The notes under the pieces are model-generated. The model was given only the letters and a program-made list of their open reading frames with translations. It was not told where the DNA came from and did not search any database. A stretch of 64,000 nt of DNA from DAOTWC01 sp048499435 (GTDB taxonomy: Bacteria; Chloroflexota; Anaerolineae; Aggregatilineales; Phototrophicaceae), in the NCBI GenBank assembly GCA_048499435.1, contig JASNZW010000001.1, forward strand, positions 310,001-374,000. Direction: 5' to 3'. Position numbers and translations under genes: made by a program. Of this stretch, positions 53,399-60,529 are shown piece after piece; the first letter of the stretch is position 1; each line of letters begins with the position of its first letter.

Positions 53399-54568
53399 AT
53401 GCTCACCGCGCCCGCCGCACCGCCGATGATCCGCACCGACACCAGCAACGCTTTCGCCCACAACACCATGCGCGTTCGCGTGCCCGCTATCGTGCGCGAG
53501 GTGGCGGCGCGCAACCCGGACTACCCGGCGCTGATCCACGACCGCCTGGAGCAGTTAGCCGTCGCGCTGGAAACCGACGCGCCGATCCCCCTGCTGGACC
53601 CGCCCGCGCCCGACTACGCCAGTTGGGCGGCGCAGCACAGCGCGCACGGGCCGGCCACCTGGCAGGGCGCGGCCTGGCTCTTTGCCGAATTTTACGCCTA
53701 CCGCCTGCTGATCCAGGCGGTGCGCTGGTGGGAAACTGGGCGCGACCCTTTCGCCCCCGCCAAAGCCGAGGAATACGCCAGCGGCCAGCCCTGGGCGCTG
53801 CTTGAACGCGCGCTGGATTCCGCGCCCCGCGCGCCGGAGGACCGCCTGGCGCACGCGCTGACGTTCGCGCTGTGGGCCAACCGCATTGACCTGTCGCTGT
53901 CAACCGTCGCCGCGCTGGGCGGCGAATCCACCCATGCCGCCGATCTGCTGGTGGACCAGCGCGCCGCCGCCGCCCGCTGGCTGCTGGCCGCGCCCGGCCC
54001 TGTGCACATCGTCGCCGACAACGCCGGCTCAGAGCTGACGCTGGACCTGGCGCTGGCGGGCGCGCTGCTGGAGTTAACCGGCGCGCCGGTCACGCTGCAC
54101 GTGAAAACGCACCCGATCTTCGTCAGCGACGCCGTGCCCGCCGACGTGCTGGCGCTGATCGGCTGGCTGGCAGACGGGCGCGCCGGGGCGGCCAGCGCGG
54201 CTCTCGGCGCGCGGCTGCGCGCGGCGTTCGAGGCCGGGCGGCTGCGGCTGGCCCCGGACCTGTTCTGGAACAGCGCGCATCCGCTGTGGGCGCTGCCGCC
54301 GTACCTGGTGCAAACCTTCGCCGCCGCGCGGCTGGTGATTGTCAAGGGGGACGCCAATTACCGCCGTCTGTTGGGCGACGCGCTCTGGCCTGCTGAAACG
54401 CCCTTTGCTGACGTGCTGAACTACTTCCCGGCGCCGCTGCTGGCGCTGCGCACGCTCAAAAGCGAGCCGCTTGTGGGCCTGCCGCCAGGGCTGGCGGCGC
54501 GCCTCGACGTTGAGGACACCGCGTGGCGCATCAACGGGCGGCGCGGTGTGGCCCAGCTCAAACCCTGA
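53399..54568 (+). CDS. DUF89 (ARMT1-like) metal-dependent phosphatase-type protein
   Basis: The 389-residue protein belongs to the DUF89/ARMT1 family. Landmarks are the N-terminal ARMT helical region, VADNAGSELTLDLALAGALLEL with the D-N metal site, HVKTHPIFVSDAVPADV, and VIVKGDANYRRLLGD near residue 315-330. Family members are metal-dependent phosphatases acting on sugar phosphates as metabolite damage control, and some are reported protein carboxyl methyltransferases. Three bases after the glycoside hydrolase stop, it starts at an ATG behind GAGGGG; the pairing suggests a role with the sugar released by that enzyme, an inference from position. Confidence 0.88.
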   Translation: MLTAPAAPPMIRTDTSNAFAHNTMRVRVPAIVREVAARNPDYPALIHDRLEQLAVALETDAPIPLLDPPAPDYASWAAQHSAHGPATWQGAAWLFAEFYAYRLLIQAVRWWETGRDPFAPAKAEEYASGQPWALLERALDSAPRAPEDRLAHALTFALWANRIDLSLSTVAALGGESTHAADLLVDQRAAAARWLLAAPGPVHIVADNAGSELTLDLALAGALLELTGAPVTLHVKTHPIFVSDAVPADVLALIGWLADGRAGAASAALGARLRAAFEAGRLRLAPDLFWNSAHPLWALPPYLVQTFAAARLVIVKGDANYRRLLGDALWPAETPFADVLNYFPAPLLALRTLKSEPLVGLPPGLAARLDVEDTAWRINGRRGVAQLKP

Positions 54569-54627
54569 GCGCGCAGTTGGGGGACAAGGAGTCTGTTAAA
54601 AAAAACGCGCTGCGGCTTCTTATCCAG

Positions 54628-54861
54628 CTACCACTCGATCGGGTCGAGGTTGTGCCGGGTTGGGTCGTAGCGCGAAAACTGCATCTCGTGCCGGGTGAGC
54701 GGCGTCAAGCCGCTGACCAGGCGCGCGGCGCTGTCCGGCACGCTGCCAGCGCGGGCCGCGCGAACAGCGGCGTACAGCAGAAAACCGATCACGATGATGC
54801 TCAGGGCCAGCCCCAGCATCCCGCCCACAACAACCGCGCCAGCATCAACTGCGTAAAACAT
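54628..54861 (-). CDS. Small single-helix membrane protein
   Basis: The 77-residue protein has one transmembrane helix (about 8-33) and a basic cytoplasmic tail ending in a polar segment. No family is recognised. The ATG at 54861 is supported by GAGGGA at good spacing. It ends 59 bases past the DUF89 stop on the other strand, and an A-run near 54600 follows its end. Its small size and clear ribosome site argue for a real gene. Confidence 0.6.
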   Translation of the reverse strand: MFYAVDAGAVVVGGMLGLALSIIVIGFLLYAAVRAARAGSVPDSAARLVSGLTPLTRHEMQFSRYDPTRHNLDPIEW

Positions 54862-55018
54862 AATTATTTCCCTCTTTTCACTAGCCAGCGAACTGTATCC
54901 ACCTTTCTCGTTTCAGGCCAGCCGCCGGCACGTACAGATCATACCCCATAATACCCATACTATATGCAGTTATGCGCCGCGAATCAAGCAGGTGCGCTGC
55001 GCGCCGGCGACTTTGTGC

Positions 55019-55024
55019 TACACT
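55019..55024 (+). promoter_or_regulatory. -10 box (TACACT) for the LysM gene
   Basis: TGCTACACTG places TACACT about 42 bases ahead of the ATG at 55066. No -35 is apparent. The stretch from 54862 to 55018 is AT-rich and holds no gene. Confidence 0.35.
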
Positions 55025-55065
55025 GATGGCAGAATTCAGAACGCATCGGCGGGGGGATACCAGCT

Positions 55066-55812
55066 ATGAACCAGTTTATGACCGGTCATCGAACATGGCT
55101 GCTGCTGGCGCTGGGCGCGCTGCTGGCGCTGACCGGCGCAGCCGCCGCCCAGGACGGCGCCGACGACAGCGCCCGCGCCGGCCAGCTTTACACGGTGGCG
55201 CGCGGCGACGATCTCGACTCGATCGCCGCCGACTTCGCTGTGTCTGCCGAGTGTCTGCTGGCCGCTAACGACCTCGCGGACCCGGCGGACCTGGAAGTGG
55301 GCGCTGAACTGGTCATTCCGGCGGACTGCGCGCCGTTTGAGCAGGGCGGCGGCGCGGTGGACGCGGCGGCCATGAGCGCCGCAGACGTGGCGTACACCGT
55401 CCGGGCGGGCGACCGGCTGACGCGCATCGCCCGCGACCACGGCACGTCGGTCGCCTGTATCGCCCAGGCCAACGGCATCCGTAACCCTGATCTGATCTAC
55501 ATCGGCCAGGTGCTTACCATTCCGGCGGACTGCCAGGACAGCGGCGGCGGCGCTGAAGCGGGCGTTATCGTGGGCAACGGCCTGTGCCAGTTCGACCGCT
55601 ACGCCGGGCGGCGCGCCGTCGGCGGGCAGTATGTCGTGCCTTTCGCCGACATGCTGGACTTTATCGGCTGCGACTTCAACGTGCAGACCGCCTGCCTGGC
55701 CGCCGCCAACGGCCTGGCGCCGACCGCGCGCCTGACCGCCGGCCAGACGCTGTTCATAGACCGGAGCTGCCCGCCCTGGCAGGGGTGGCCCGGCGCGGGC
55801 AGCGCGAACTGA
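55066..55812 (+). CDS. Secreted triple-LysM protein
   Basis: The 248-residue product has a Sec signal peptide (cleavage near AAAQD, about residue 28) and three LysM-type domains: YTVARGDDLDSIA (about 42-85), YTVRAGDRLTRIA (about 108-152) and a diverged third one (YVVPFADMLDFIGCDF, about 190-235). LysM domains bind N-acetylglucosamine in peptidoglycan. Each repeat ends in an I(P)ADC-like Cys, suggesting disulfides. No catalytic domain is present, so it is likely a cell-wall-bound structural or adaptor protein. Confidence 0.88.
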   Translation: MNQFMTGHRTWLLLALGALLALTGAAAAQDGADDSARAGQLYTVARGDDLDSIAADFAVSAECLLAANDLADPADLEVGAELVIPADCAPFEQGGGAVDAAAMSAADVAYTVRAGDRLTRIARDHGTSVACIAQANGIRNPDLIYIGQVLTIPADCQDSGGGAEAGVIVGNGLCQFDRYAGRRAVGGQYVVPFADMLDFIGCDFNVQTACLAAANGLAPTARLTAGQTLFIDRSCPPWQGWPGAGSAN

Positions 55813-55825
55813 CAGGCGCGGCTGC

Positions 55826-56455
55826 TTAAGCGCGCTTCAGCTTCTGCTGCACGAACACGATGAAGGGGTAGGCCAGTTTGCGCCCATCAGGCTGGCCGCC
55901 CCGCTCCAGCAGCGGCGCGTTGGCAATCTCAAAGTCGTTGTGCAGGCGCATGATCTCGCGCACCTGCGCCGGCGACGGCTCGTTGCGGAACAGCGTGACG
56001 ACGGTGGTGTAACGCCCGCCGGCGAACAGCAGCCAGCGCCGGTCGTCAAGCTGGATCGTCCGGTGCTCGATCAGCCGCTGCGCCTCCATCATGCGCGTGA
56101 AGTCGTTCAGCACCGGCGAAATAACGAAAGCCGACACGTCGAAATCGCCCAGCGTTTCGACCGAGACGCCGGTGCGGTTCTGGTAGATCACCAGGCCCAG
56201 CGCCTTGCCCATGTGTTCCTGTTTGATCGCTATTGTTGTCTGGCCGCCGCCGTGGGCCTCGGCGAACGCGGCGGGGCTGTCGCTGGCGGCTGCCTGCTGC
56301 GCGACCGCGAGCTGGCCTGAATAACGCTCGTAGAGCGCGTTGAACTGCTCACGGTTGAGCTTGCCGTCGGCGAATTCCTTCAACAGCGCCTGGATTTTGC
56401 CCTCAACCTGGTCCTTGAAATCCCGCGCCCGGTCCGCTGCCGTGTTCGTGGTCAT
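55826..56455 (-). CDS. Cytoplasmic protein of unknown function
   Basis: The 209-residue protein has a charged helical N-terminus (about 1-60) and a mixed alpha/beta domain (about 70-205) with TIAIKQEHMGKALGLVIY and RRWLLFAGGRYTTVVTLFRNEPS segments. It has no signal peptide or membrane helix. The fold may be of the roadblock/profilin-like small-domain kind, but no family is identified. The ATG at 56455 is preferred over the one at 56470 because GGAG lies nine bases ahead of it. It converges on the LysM gene. Confidence 0.7.
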   Translation of the reverse strand: MTTNTAADRARDFKDQVEGKIQALLKEFADGKLNREQFNALYERYSGQLAVAQQAAASDSPAAFAEAHGGGQTTIAIKQEHMGKALGLVIYQNRTGVSVETLGDFDVSAFVISPVLNDFTRMMEAQRLIEHRTIQLDDRRWLLFAGGRYTTVVTLFRNEPSPAQVREIMRLHNDFEIANAPLLERGGQPDGRKLAYPFIVFVQQKLKRA

Positions 56456-56557
56456 GCTGTGCCGCTCCATGCGTGCTAAACGCGCAATGCTACAGCTCCA
56501 TCATACACGGCAGCGCCCGCGCACAGCATTGAGGCCGCTGCTTCCCGCAGCAGCCGG

Positions 56558-57022
56558 TTACGCCTGCCGCGCCAGCGTCGCCAGCGCCTTCTTCACGCTG
56601 TCCTGCGGGCTGACCTTCACCTGCGCGTCAATAACGACGCCGTTCTCGTCCAGCACCCAGTGCGAACGGATCACGCCCATGAACCTGCGCCCGTACAGCG
56701 AGCGCTCGCCCCACGCCCCCCACGCTTCCAGAACGGCGTGGTCGGGGTCTGACAGCAGATCATACGGCAGGTTTTGTGTCTGTTTCCACTTGAGCAGGTC
56801 CGCCGGTTTGTCCGGGCTGATGCCCAGCACCACCGCGCTGCGCGTTTCGAGCTGCGGGAAGGCGTCGCGGAAGCCGCAGGCCTGGGCGGTGCAGCCGGGC
56901 GTGCCCGCCCTCGGAAAAGCGAAGATTACCACTTTTTTACCGCGCAGGCTGCTCAGGCTGACCGGCTGGCCATCCTGATTGGTCAATGTGAAAGCGGGCG
57001 CGGTCTCGCCAACAGCGGGCAT
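56558..57022 (-). CDS. bcp: BCP-type peroxiredoxin (first copy)
   Basis: The 154-residue protein is a bacterioferritin-comigratory-protein (PrxQ) peroxiredoxin. The peroxidatic site is T41-P-G-C44 in PRAGTPGC, with the resolving Cys C49 five residues on (the GCTAQAC pattern). It reduces hydrogen peroxide and organic peroxides using thiols. It has a near-identical partner directly upstream on the same strand (57068-57523). The ATG at 57022 has GAGGAT upstream. The rest of the fold (YDLLSDPDHAVLEAWG) is normal. Confidence 0.92.
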   Translation of the reverse strand: MPAVGETAPAFTLTNQDGQPVSLSSLRGKKVVIFAFPRAGTPGCTAQACGFRDAFPQLETRSAVVLGISPDKPADLLKWKQTQNLPYDLLSDPDHAVLEAWGAWGERSLYGRRFMGVIRSHWVLDENGVVIDAQVKVSPQDSVKKALATLARQA

Positions 57023-57067
57023 AAGTCGTTATCCTCCATTGTGCGCGCAGGCGCGATTGTAACCGAT

Positions 57068-57523
57068 TTACGCGCGCAGCGCCGCCAGCGCGCGCTCGAC
57101 GCTGGCCTGCGGGCCGATGCCCACCTGCGCCGCCAGCACCACGCCGTTTTCGTCGAGCACCCACACCGAGCGCGCGGCGATCGGCAGCCTGATGAAGCCC
57201 AGCACCGAGCCGCCCGCGTTCCAGGCGCGCAGCATCGTCAGCGTGGGGTCAGAAAGCAGGTCGTAGGGCAGGTTAAAGCGCGCTTTCCACCGCTTCAGCG
57301 TTTCCGGCGTGTCCGCGCTGACGCCCAGCACAGCCGTGCCGCGCGCCTCAAATTGGGGGAACTGGTCGCGAAACGAGCAGGCCTGCGCGTTGCAGCCGCC
57401 GGTGTTGGCTTTCGGAAACGCGAAGATCACGAGCTTCTGGCCGCGATAATCGCTCAGGCTGACGTGCTGGCCGTCCTGGTTGGTCAACGTAAAATCTGGG
57501 GCCTGCTGGCCGACACTCGGCAT
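57068..57523 (-). CDS. bcp: BCP-type peroxiredoxin (second copy)
   Basis: The 151-residue protein is a PrxQ/BCP peroxiredoxin and a paralogue of its downstream neighbour, with the same numbering: T41-G-G-C44 and C49 in TGGCNAQAC. The N-terminus PSVGQQAPDFTLTNQDGQ is almost the same as in the sister, and the middle part (YDLLSDPTLTMLRAWNAGG) is diverged. The second of two consecutive ATGs (57523) is used because it matches the sister start; AGGTG is upstream. Tandem duplication followed by divergence is the simplest history. Confidence 0.9.
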   Translation of the reverse strand: MPSVGQQAPDFTLTNQDGQHVSLSDYRGQKLVIFAFPKANTGGCNAQACSFRDQFPQFEARGTAVLGVSADTPETLKRWKARFNLPYDLLSDPTLTMLRAWNAGGSVLGFIRLPIAARSVWVLDENGVVLAAQVGIGPQASVERALAALRA

Positions 57524-57699
57524 CATCCACACCTGAGCTTTCTGAAAACGAACGCGCCGCGCAGCAGCCAGATATTAGCGCATTAGAGAGCATACGCCAG
57601 CCCTGCCGCCGCCCTCGCCACCTGGGCAGGGGCCGGGCTGCCAGACTGGCGGGGCCACAATCCCGGCCTGTGGCGGGTGTGCGCGCCTGCCCGCCGGCG

Positions 57700-57705
57700 T
57701 ACACT
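57700..57705 (+). promoter_or_regulatory. -10 box (TACACT) for the methyltransferase gene
   Basis: GCGTACACTGAG gives TACACT about 49 bases ahead of the GTG at 57754. No -35 is apparent. Confidence 0.35.
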
Positions 57706-57753
57706 GAGCTTGTGAAATAAATTACAGGCGCGGCGCGCCGGAAGGTAAACATC

Positions 57754-58407
57754 GTGGAGAACATCTGGGATCATTTCGGCAACTGGGGGGCAGTCGCAAT
57801 CTGGATCGCGCTGTACGGCGTGTTTATTGCTTTCATACCGTTTTACAAGAAAAGCCAGCGCAAGCCCGCCGGCGTTTATCTCGCCTTCATCGTCGCCTTC
57901 GCGCTGGAGATGTTCGGCGTGCCGTTCAGCATGTACCTCATCACCTGGCTGCTGGGCGCGGCCCTGCCCGAAGGCATCCTGTGGGGGCACACGCTCTCCG
58001 GTGTGATCGGCGACGCGGGCGTGATCGGCGCTATCGTGTTGGGCGTGACGGGCGCGGCGCTGGTGTATTTCGGCTGGCACGACATCCACAAATACTACTG
58101 GAGCAAAGAGGACGGCGAGGGCGAGCTTGTCACCAGCGGCATCTACGCCTACATCCGCCACCCGCAGTACACCGGCTTCCTGCTGATGACGCTCGGCTGC
58201 CTGATCGAATGGGCGACGCTGCCGCTGCTCATCATGTGGCCGGCGCTGGCGGTCCTTTATTACCGGCTGGCGCGGCGCGAAGAGGCCGACATGGAGCGCG
58301 AGTTCGGCGCTGCTTACCGCGCCTATAAAGCCCGCACGTCAATGTTCATCCCGCTGCCGAAGTTCGGCCGGGGCATGCAGAAACAGGTCAGCGCCCAGGG
58401 GCAGTGA
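57754..58407 (+). CDS. ICMT/NnrU-type membrane methyltransferase-like protein
   Basis: The 217-residue protein has about five hydrophobic helices. The C-terminal segment IRHPQYTGFLLMTLG, then ARREEADMEREFGAAYRAYKAR is the hallmark of isoprenylcysteine carboxyl methyltransferase-like membrane proteins (the SAM-binding RHPxYxG and EE-ER.FG regions). These proteins methylate lipids or thiols, or act as isoprenoid-modifying enzymes; here the substrate is unknown. Starts at a GTG at 57754. Its end faces cysE across a 12-bp hairpin. Confidence 0.82.
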   Translation: MENIWDHFGNWGAVAIWIALYGVFIAFIPFYKKSQRKPAGVYLAFIVAFALEMFGVPFSMYLITWLLGAALPEGILWGHTLSGVIGDAGVIGAIVLGVTGAALVYFGWHDIHKYYWSKEDGEGELVTSGIYAYIRHPQYTGFLLMTLGCLIEWATLPLLIMWPALAVLYYRLARREEADMEREFGAAYRAYKARTSMFIPLPKFGRGMQKQVSAQGQ

Positions 58408-58423
58408 GAACAGCGCAGCCCCC

Positions 58424-58454
58424 GGCGGGCGGCACGGCTGCTGTGCCGCCCGCC
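58424..58454. terminator. 12-bp perfect hairpin between convergent genes
   Basis: GGCGGGCGGCAC and GTGCCGCCCGCC form a perfect 12-bp stem with a seven-base loop in the 57-base gap between the ICMT-like gene and cysE. It is symmetrical, so it could end both transcripts. T-runs are absent on both sides. Confidence 0.6.
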
Positions 58455-58464
58455 ACGCGCGCTG

Positions 58465-59157
58465 TCAGATGTAGTACTCCGGCTCAGGCATCAGCGGGCG
58501 ACGGCGCGCGCCGTTATCGGGGCGCGGCAGGCCCGCCGCCCGTTCCAGATCAGCGACCCGCGCCATGACGCTTTCCAGCCGCTCAGCGACTACATCCGGC
58601 AGGTTATCGTGATGCAGGTCAACGTGGGACGGGTCGCGCTGGCCGCGGCGCGCCACCACCTTGCCGGGGATGCCAACCACCACGCTCTCTGAAGCCACGT
58701 TCTTAACCACCACCGCGTTCGCGCCGATGCGCGTGCCGCGGCCAACGGTGATCGCGCCCAGCACTTTAGCCCCCGCGCCAATGACCACGCCGTCCTCAAG
58801 GGTCGGGTGGCGTTTGCCCTTTTCCAGGTTCACGCCGCCCAGCGTCACGCCGTGATACAGCGTCACGTCCGGGCCGATCTCCGCCGTCTCGCCGATCACC
58901 ACGCCCATCCCATGATCAATGAACAGGCGCGGGCCAATCTGCGCGCCGGGGTGAATCTCAACGCCGGTCCTGGCGCGCGCCAGATATGACAGCCACAGCG
59001 CCGGCAGACGCCAGCCCGCGCGCCATAACCGGTGCGCCACGCGGTGCGCCCAGACCGCGTGCAGGCCGGGATAGAGCAGCGCCACCGGCAGCCAGTGATA
59101 GGCCGCCGGGTCGCGCGCCAGCACCGCCTCAATGTCCTCTCGCAGGGTTCGCAGCAT
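58465..59157 (-). CDS. cysE: Serine O-acetyltransferase CysE
   Basis: The 230-residue enzyme acetylates L-serine with acetyl-CoA to O-acetylserine, the first step of cysteine synthesis. It has the N-terminal helical region (DIEAVLARDPA) and a left-handed beta-helix of hexapeptide repeats with GVEIHPGAQIGPRLFIDHGMGVVIGE and IGAGAKVLGAITVG, the CysE core. The ATG at 59157 is 26 bases downstream of cysK, in the same operon. The C-terminal tail continues after the beta-helix with a PSHVDLHHDNLP segment and ends in I, as in many CysE proteins that dock to CysK. Confidence 0.95.
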   Translation of the reverse strand: MLRTLREDIEAVLARDPAAYHWLPVALLYPGLHAVWAHRVAHRLWRAGWRLPALWLSYLARARTGVEIHPGAQIGPRLFIDHGMGVVIGETAEIGPDVTLYHGVTLGGVNLEKGKRHPTLEDGVVIGAGAKVLGAITVGRGTRIGANAVVVKNVASESVVVGIPGKVVARRGQRDPSHVDLHHDNLPDVVAERLESVMARVADLERAAGLPRPDNGARRRPLMPEPEYYI

Positions 59158-59183
59158 CGTTCACCTTCCTCACTCCGCCGGTG

Positions 59184-60113
59184 TCAGCCCAGGTGCGCGT
59201 ACAACTGGGTGGAGAGATAGCGCTCGCCAAACGACGGAATAACCACCACGATCAGCTTGCCGGCGCTTTCCGGGCGCGCCGCCACCTGAAGCGCCGCCCA
59301 GACAGCCGCGCCGGACGAAATGCCCACCAGCAGCCCTTCCTCGGTCGCCATACGCCGCGCGGTGGCGATCGCGTCCGCGCCGGTGACGGTCACAACCTCG
59401 TCGTAGCTGGCCGTGTTGAGCACCGCCGGCACGAACCCGGCCCCAAGCCCCTGGATGGGATGCGGGCCTTTCTGCCCGCCGGACAGCACCGGCGACTCCG
59501 CCGGCTCGACCGCCACCGCGCGGAACGACGGCCGGCGCGCCTTGATGACCTCGCTCACGCCGGTGATCGTGCCGCCCGTGCCGACGCCCGCCACCAGGAT
59601 ATCCACCTGGCCGTCGGTGTCGCGCCAGATTTCCTCGGCGGTCGTGCGGCGGTGGACCTCCGGGTTGGCCGGGTTCTGAAACTGCTGCGGAATCCACACG
59701 TTAGGGTCAGCGGCGGCCATTTCCTCCGCTTTAGCGATAGCGGCGGCCATCCCGCCGGAGCCGGGCGTAAGCACCAGCTCAGCGCCGTAGGCGCGCAGCA
59801 GCTTGTGCCGTTCAGCGCTCATCGTCTCCGGCATAATCAGCACCAGCCGGTAGCCGCGCTGGGCGCACACCATCGCCAGCGCGATGCCGGTGTTGCCGCT
59901 GGTCGGCTCGACAATCACGGTGTCCGGCCCGATAACCCCGGCCTGCTCCGCCGCCGCAATCATCGAAATGCCGATCCGATCCTTGACGCTGTGCGCCGGG
60001 TTGAAGTATTCGAGTTTGGCGACCACCTGCGCGCCCAGCCCCGCCGTCACGCGGTTCAGGCGCACCAGCGGCGTGCCGCCAATGAGTTGGGTTATGTTGT
60101 CGGCGATCTTCAC
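59184..60113 (-). CDS. cysK: Cysteine synthase (O-acetylserine sulfhydrylase) CysK
   Basis: The 309-residue PLP enzyme joins O-acetylserine with sulfide to make cysteine. The PLP lysine is K44 in HSVKDRIG, followed by TSGNTGIALA (the Asn loop), VAGVGTGGTITGVSEV and the closing GISSGAAVWAAL. The start is a GTG at 60113 behind AGGGAGAG. It is the first gene of the cysK-cysE operon and sits about 235 bases downstream of the transcription start. That leader codes for a Cys-rich peptide and carries an intrinsic terminator, so expression is probably attenuated by cysteine supply. Confidence 0.96.
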   Translation of the reverse strand: MKIADNITQLIGGTPLVRLNRVTAGLGAQVVAKLEYFNPAHSVKDRIGISMIAAAEQAGVIGPDTVIVEPTSGNTGIALAMVCAQRGYRLVLIMPETMSAERHKLLRAYGAELVLTPGSGGMAAAIAKAEEMAAADPNVWIPQQFQNPANPEVHRRTTAEEIWRDTDGQVDILVAGVGTGGTITGVSEVIKARRPSFRAVAVEPAESPVLSGGQKGPHPIQGLGAGFVPAVLNTASYDEVVTVTGADAIATARRMATEEGLLVGISSGAAVWAALQVAARPESAGKLIVVVIPSFGERYLSTQLYAHLG

Positions 60114-60165
60114 TGTACGCTCTCCCTGTTAGCCAGACAAACCAGAACGCGAACGGGCCGGCAGC

Positions 60166-60199
60166 AAAAGAAAAAGCCGCAGGCTGGTTTCCTGCGGCT
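60166..60199 (-). terminator. Intrinsic terminator inside the cysK-cysE leader (attenuator)
   Basis: On the minus strand AGCCGCAGG (60199-60191) pairs with CCTGCGGCT (60183-60175) around a seven-base loop, followed at once by TTTTTCTTTT, the best Rho-independent terminator in the window. It lies 33 bases after the leader-peptide stop and 52 bases before the cysK start, so it can only act as an attenuator. A seven-base leader segment (60265-60259) can pair with 60186-60180, covering the loop and top of the second arm, a candidate antiterminator. Confidence 0.85.
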
Positions 60200-60232
60200 C
60201 GCAAAAATTGCGGTTCTGCCGGCGTGGTATGC

Positions 60233-60319
60233 TTATCGCCCCCGCGCCGCGCCCCAGGCAGCCTGAATCCGTCCGCACAGCAGACAGCGACAGCAGGCAC
60301 AGCAGGCGGCAAACAGCAT
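60233..60319 (-). CDS. Cys-rich leader peptide of the cysK-cysE operon
   Basis: A 28-residue open frame begins MLFAACCACCRCLLCG: six of residues 6-15 are Cys (C6, C7, C9, C10, C12, C15). It ends with TAA. Upstream lies AGGAAAGG at a workable distance from the ATG at 60319, and a promoter at 60382-60354. It has no sign of being a functional protein; the codon string is what matters. By analogy with leader peptides of amino-acid operons, ribosomes would stall at these codons when Cys-tRNA is short and so let transcription pass the terminator. Polycysteine short leaders of this type are known in mycobacteria. Confidence 0.82.
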   Translation of the reverse strand: MLFAACCACCRCLLCGRIQAAWGAARGR

Positions 60320-60353
60320 GGGGTAAACGCACCTTTCCTGTAACAACACCTGT

Positions 60354-60382
60354 AGTGTAACCGGAAGTCAGCCGGCTGGCAA
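60354..60382 (-). promoter_or_regulatory. cysK-cysE promoter: TTGCCA - 17 nt - TACACT
   Basis: On the minus strand TTGCCA (60382-60377, five of six consensus bases) is followed after 17 bases by TACACT (60359-60354). Transcription would start near 60347, giving a leader of about 235 bases before cysK. It is the best-formed promoter in the window and faces away from the rpsD promoter. Confidence 0.7.
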
Positions 60383-60408
60383 TCCCCCCGCTGACCACAA
60401 AACCCACC

Positions 60409-60437
60409 CTGGCATTACTGCGCGCAGCGTGTACAAT
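60409..60437 (+). promoter_or_regulatory. rpsD promoter: CTGGCA - 17 nt - TACAAT
   Basis: CTGGCA (60409-60414) and TACAAT (60432-60437) are 17 bases apart, about 93 bases ahead of the rpsD ATG. The leader is long enough for the S4 autoregulatory structure known in other bacteria, but no specific pseudoknot was identified. Confidence 0.55.
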
Positions 60438-60529
60438 CACGGCTTGCATTGTGCGGCTGCGATTCCTCTCACATCGTCAGCTACCTGGGCGCACAAAACG
60501 CCCGCTTTTTGAACGAGGTACATTCAAAA

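Noticed and set aside
54590..54612. A-run near 54600 read as an intrinsic terminator for the small minus-strand gene
   Set aside because: A run of A gives T on the minus strand but no stable stem directly precedes it.
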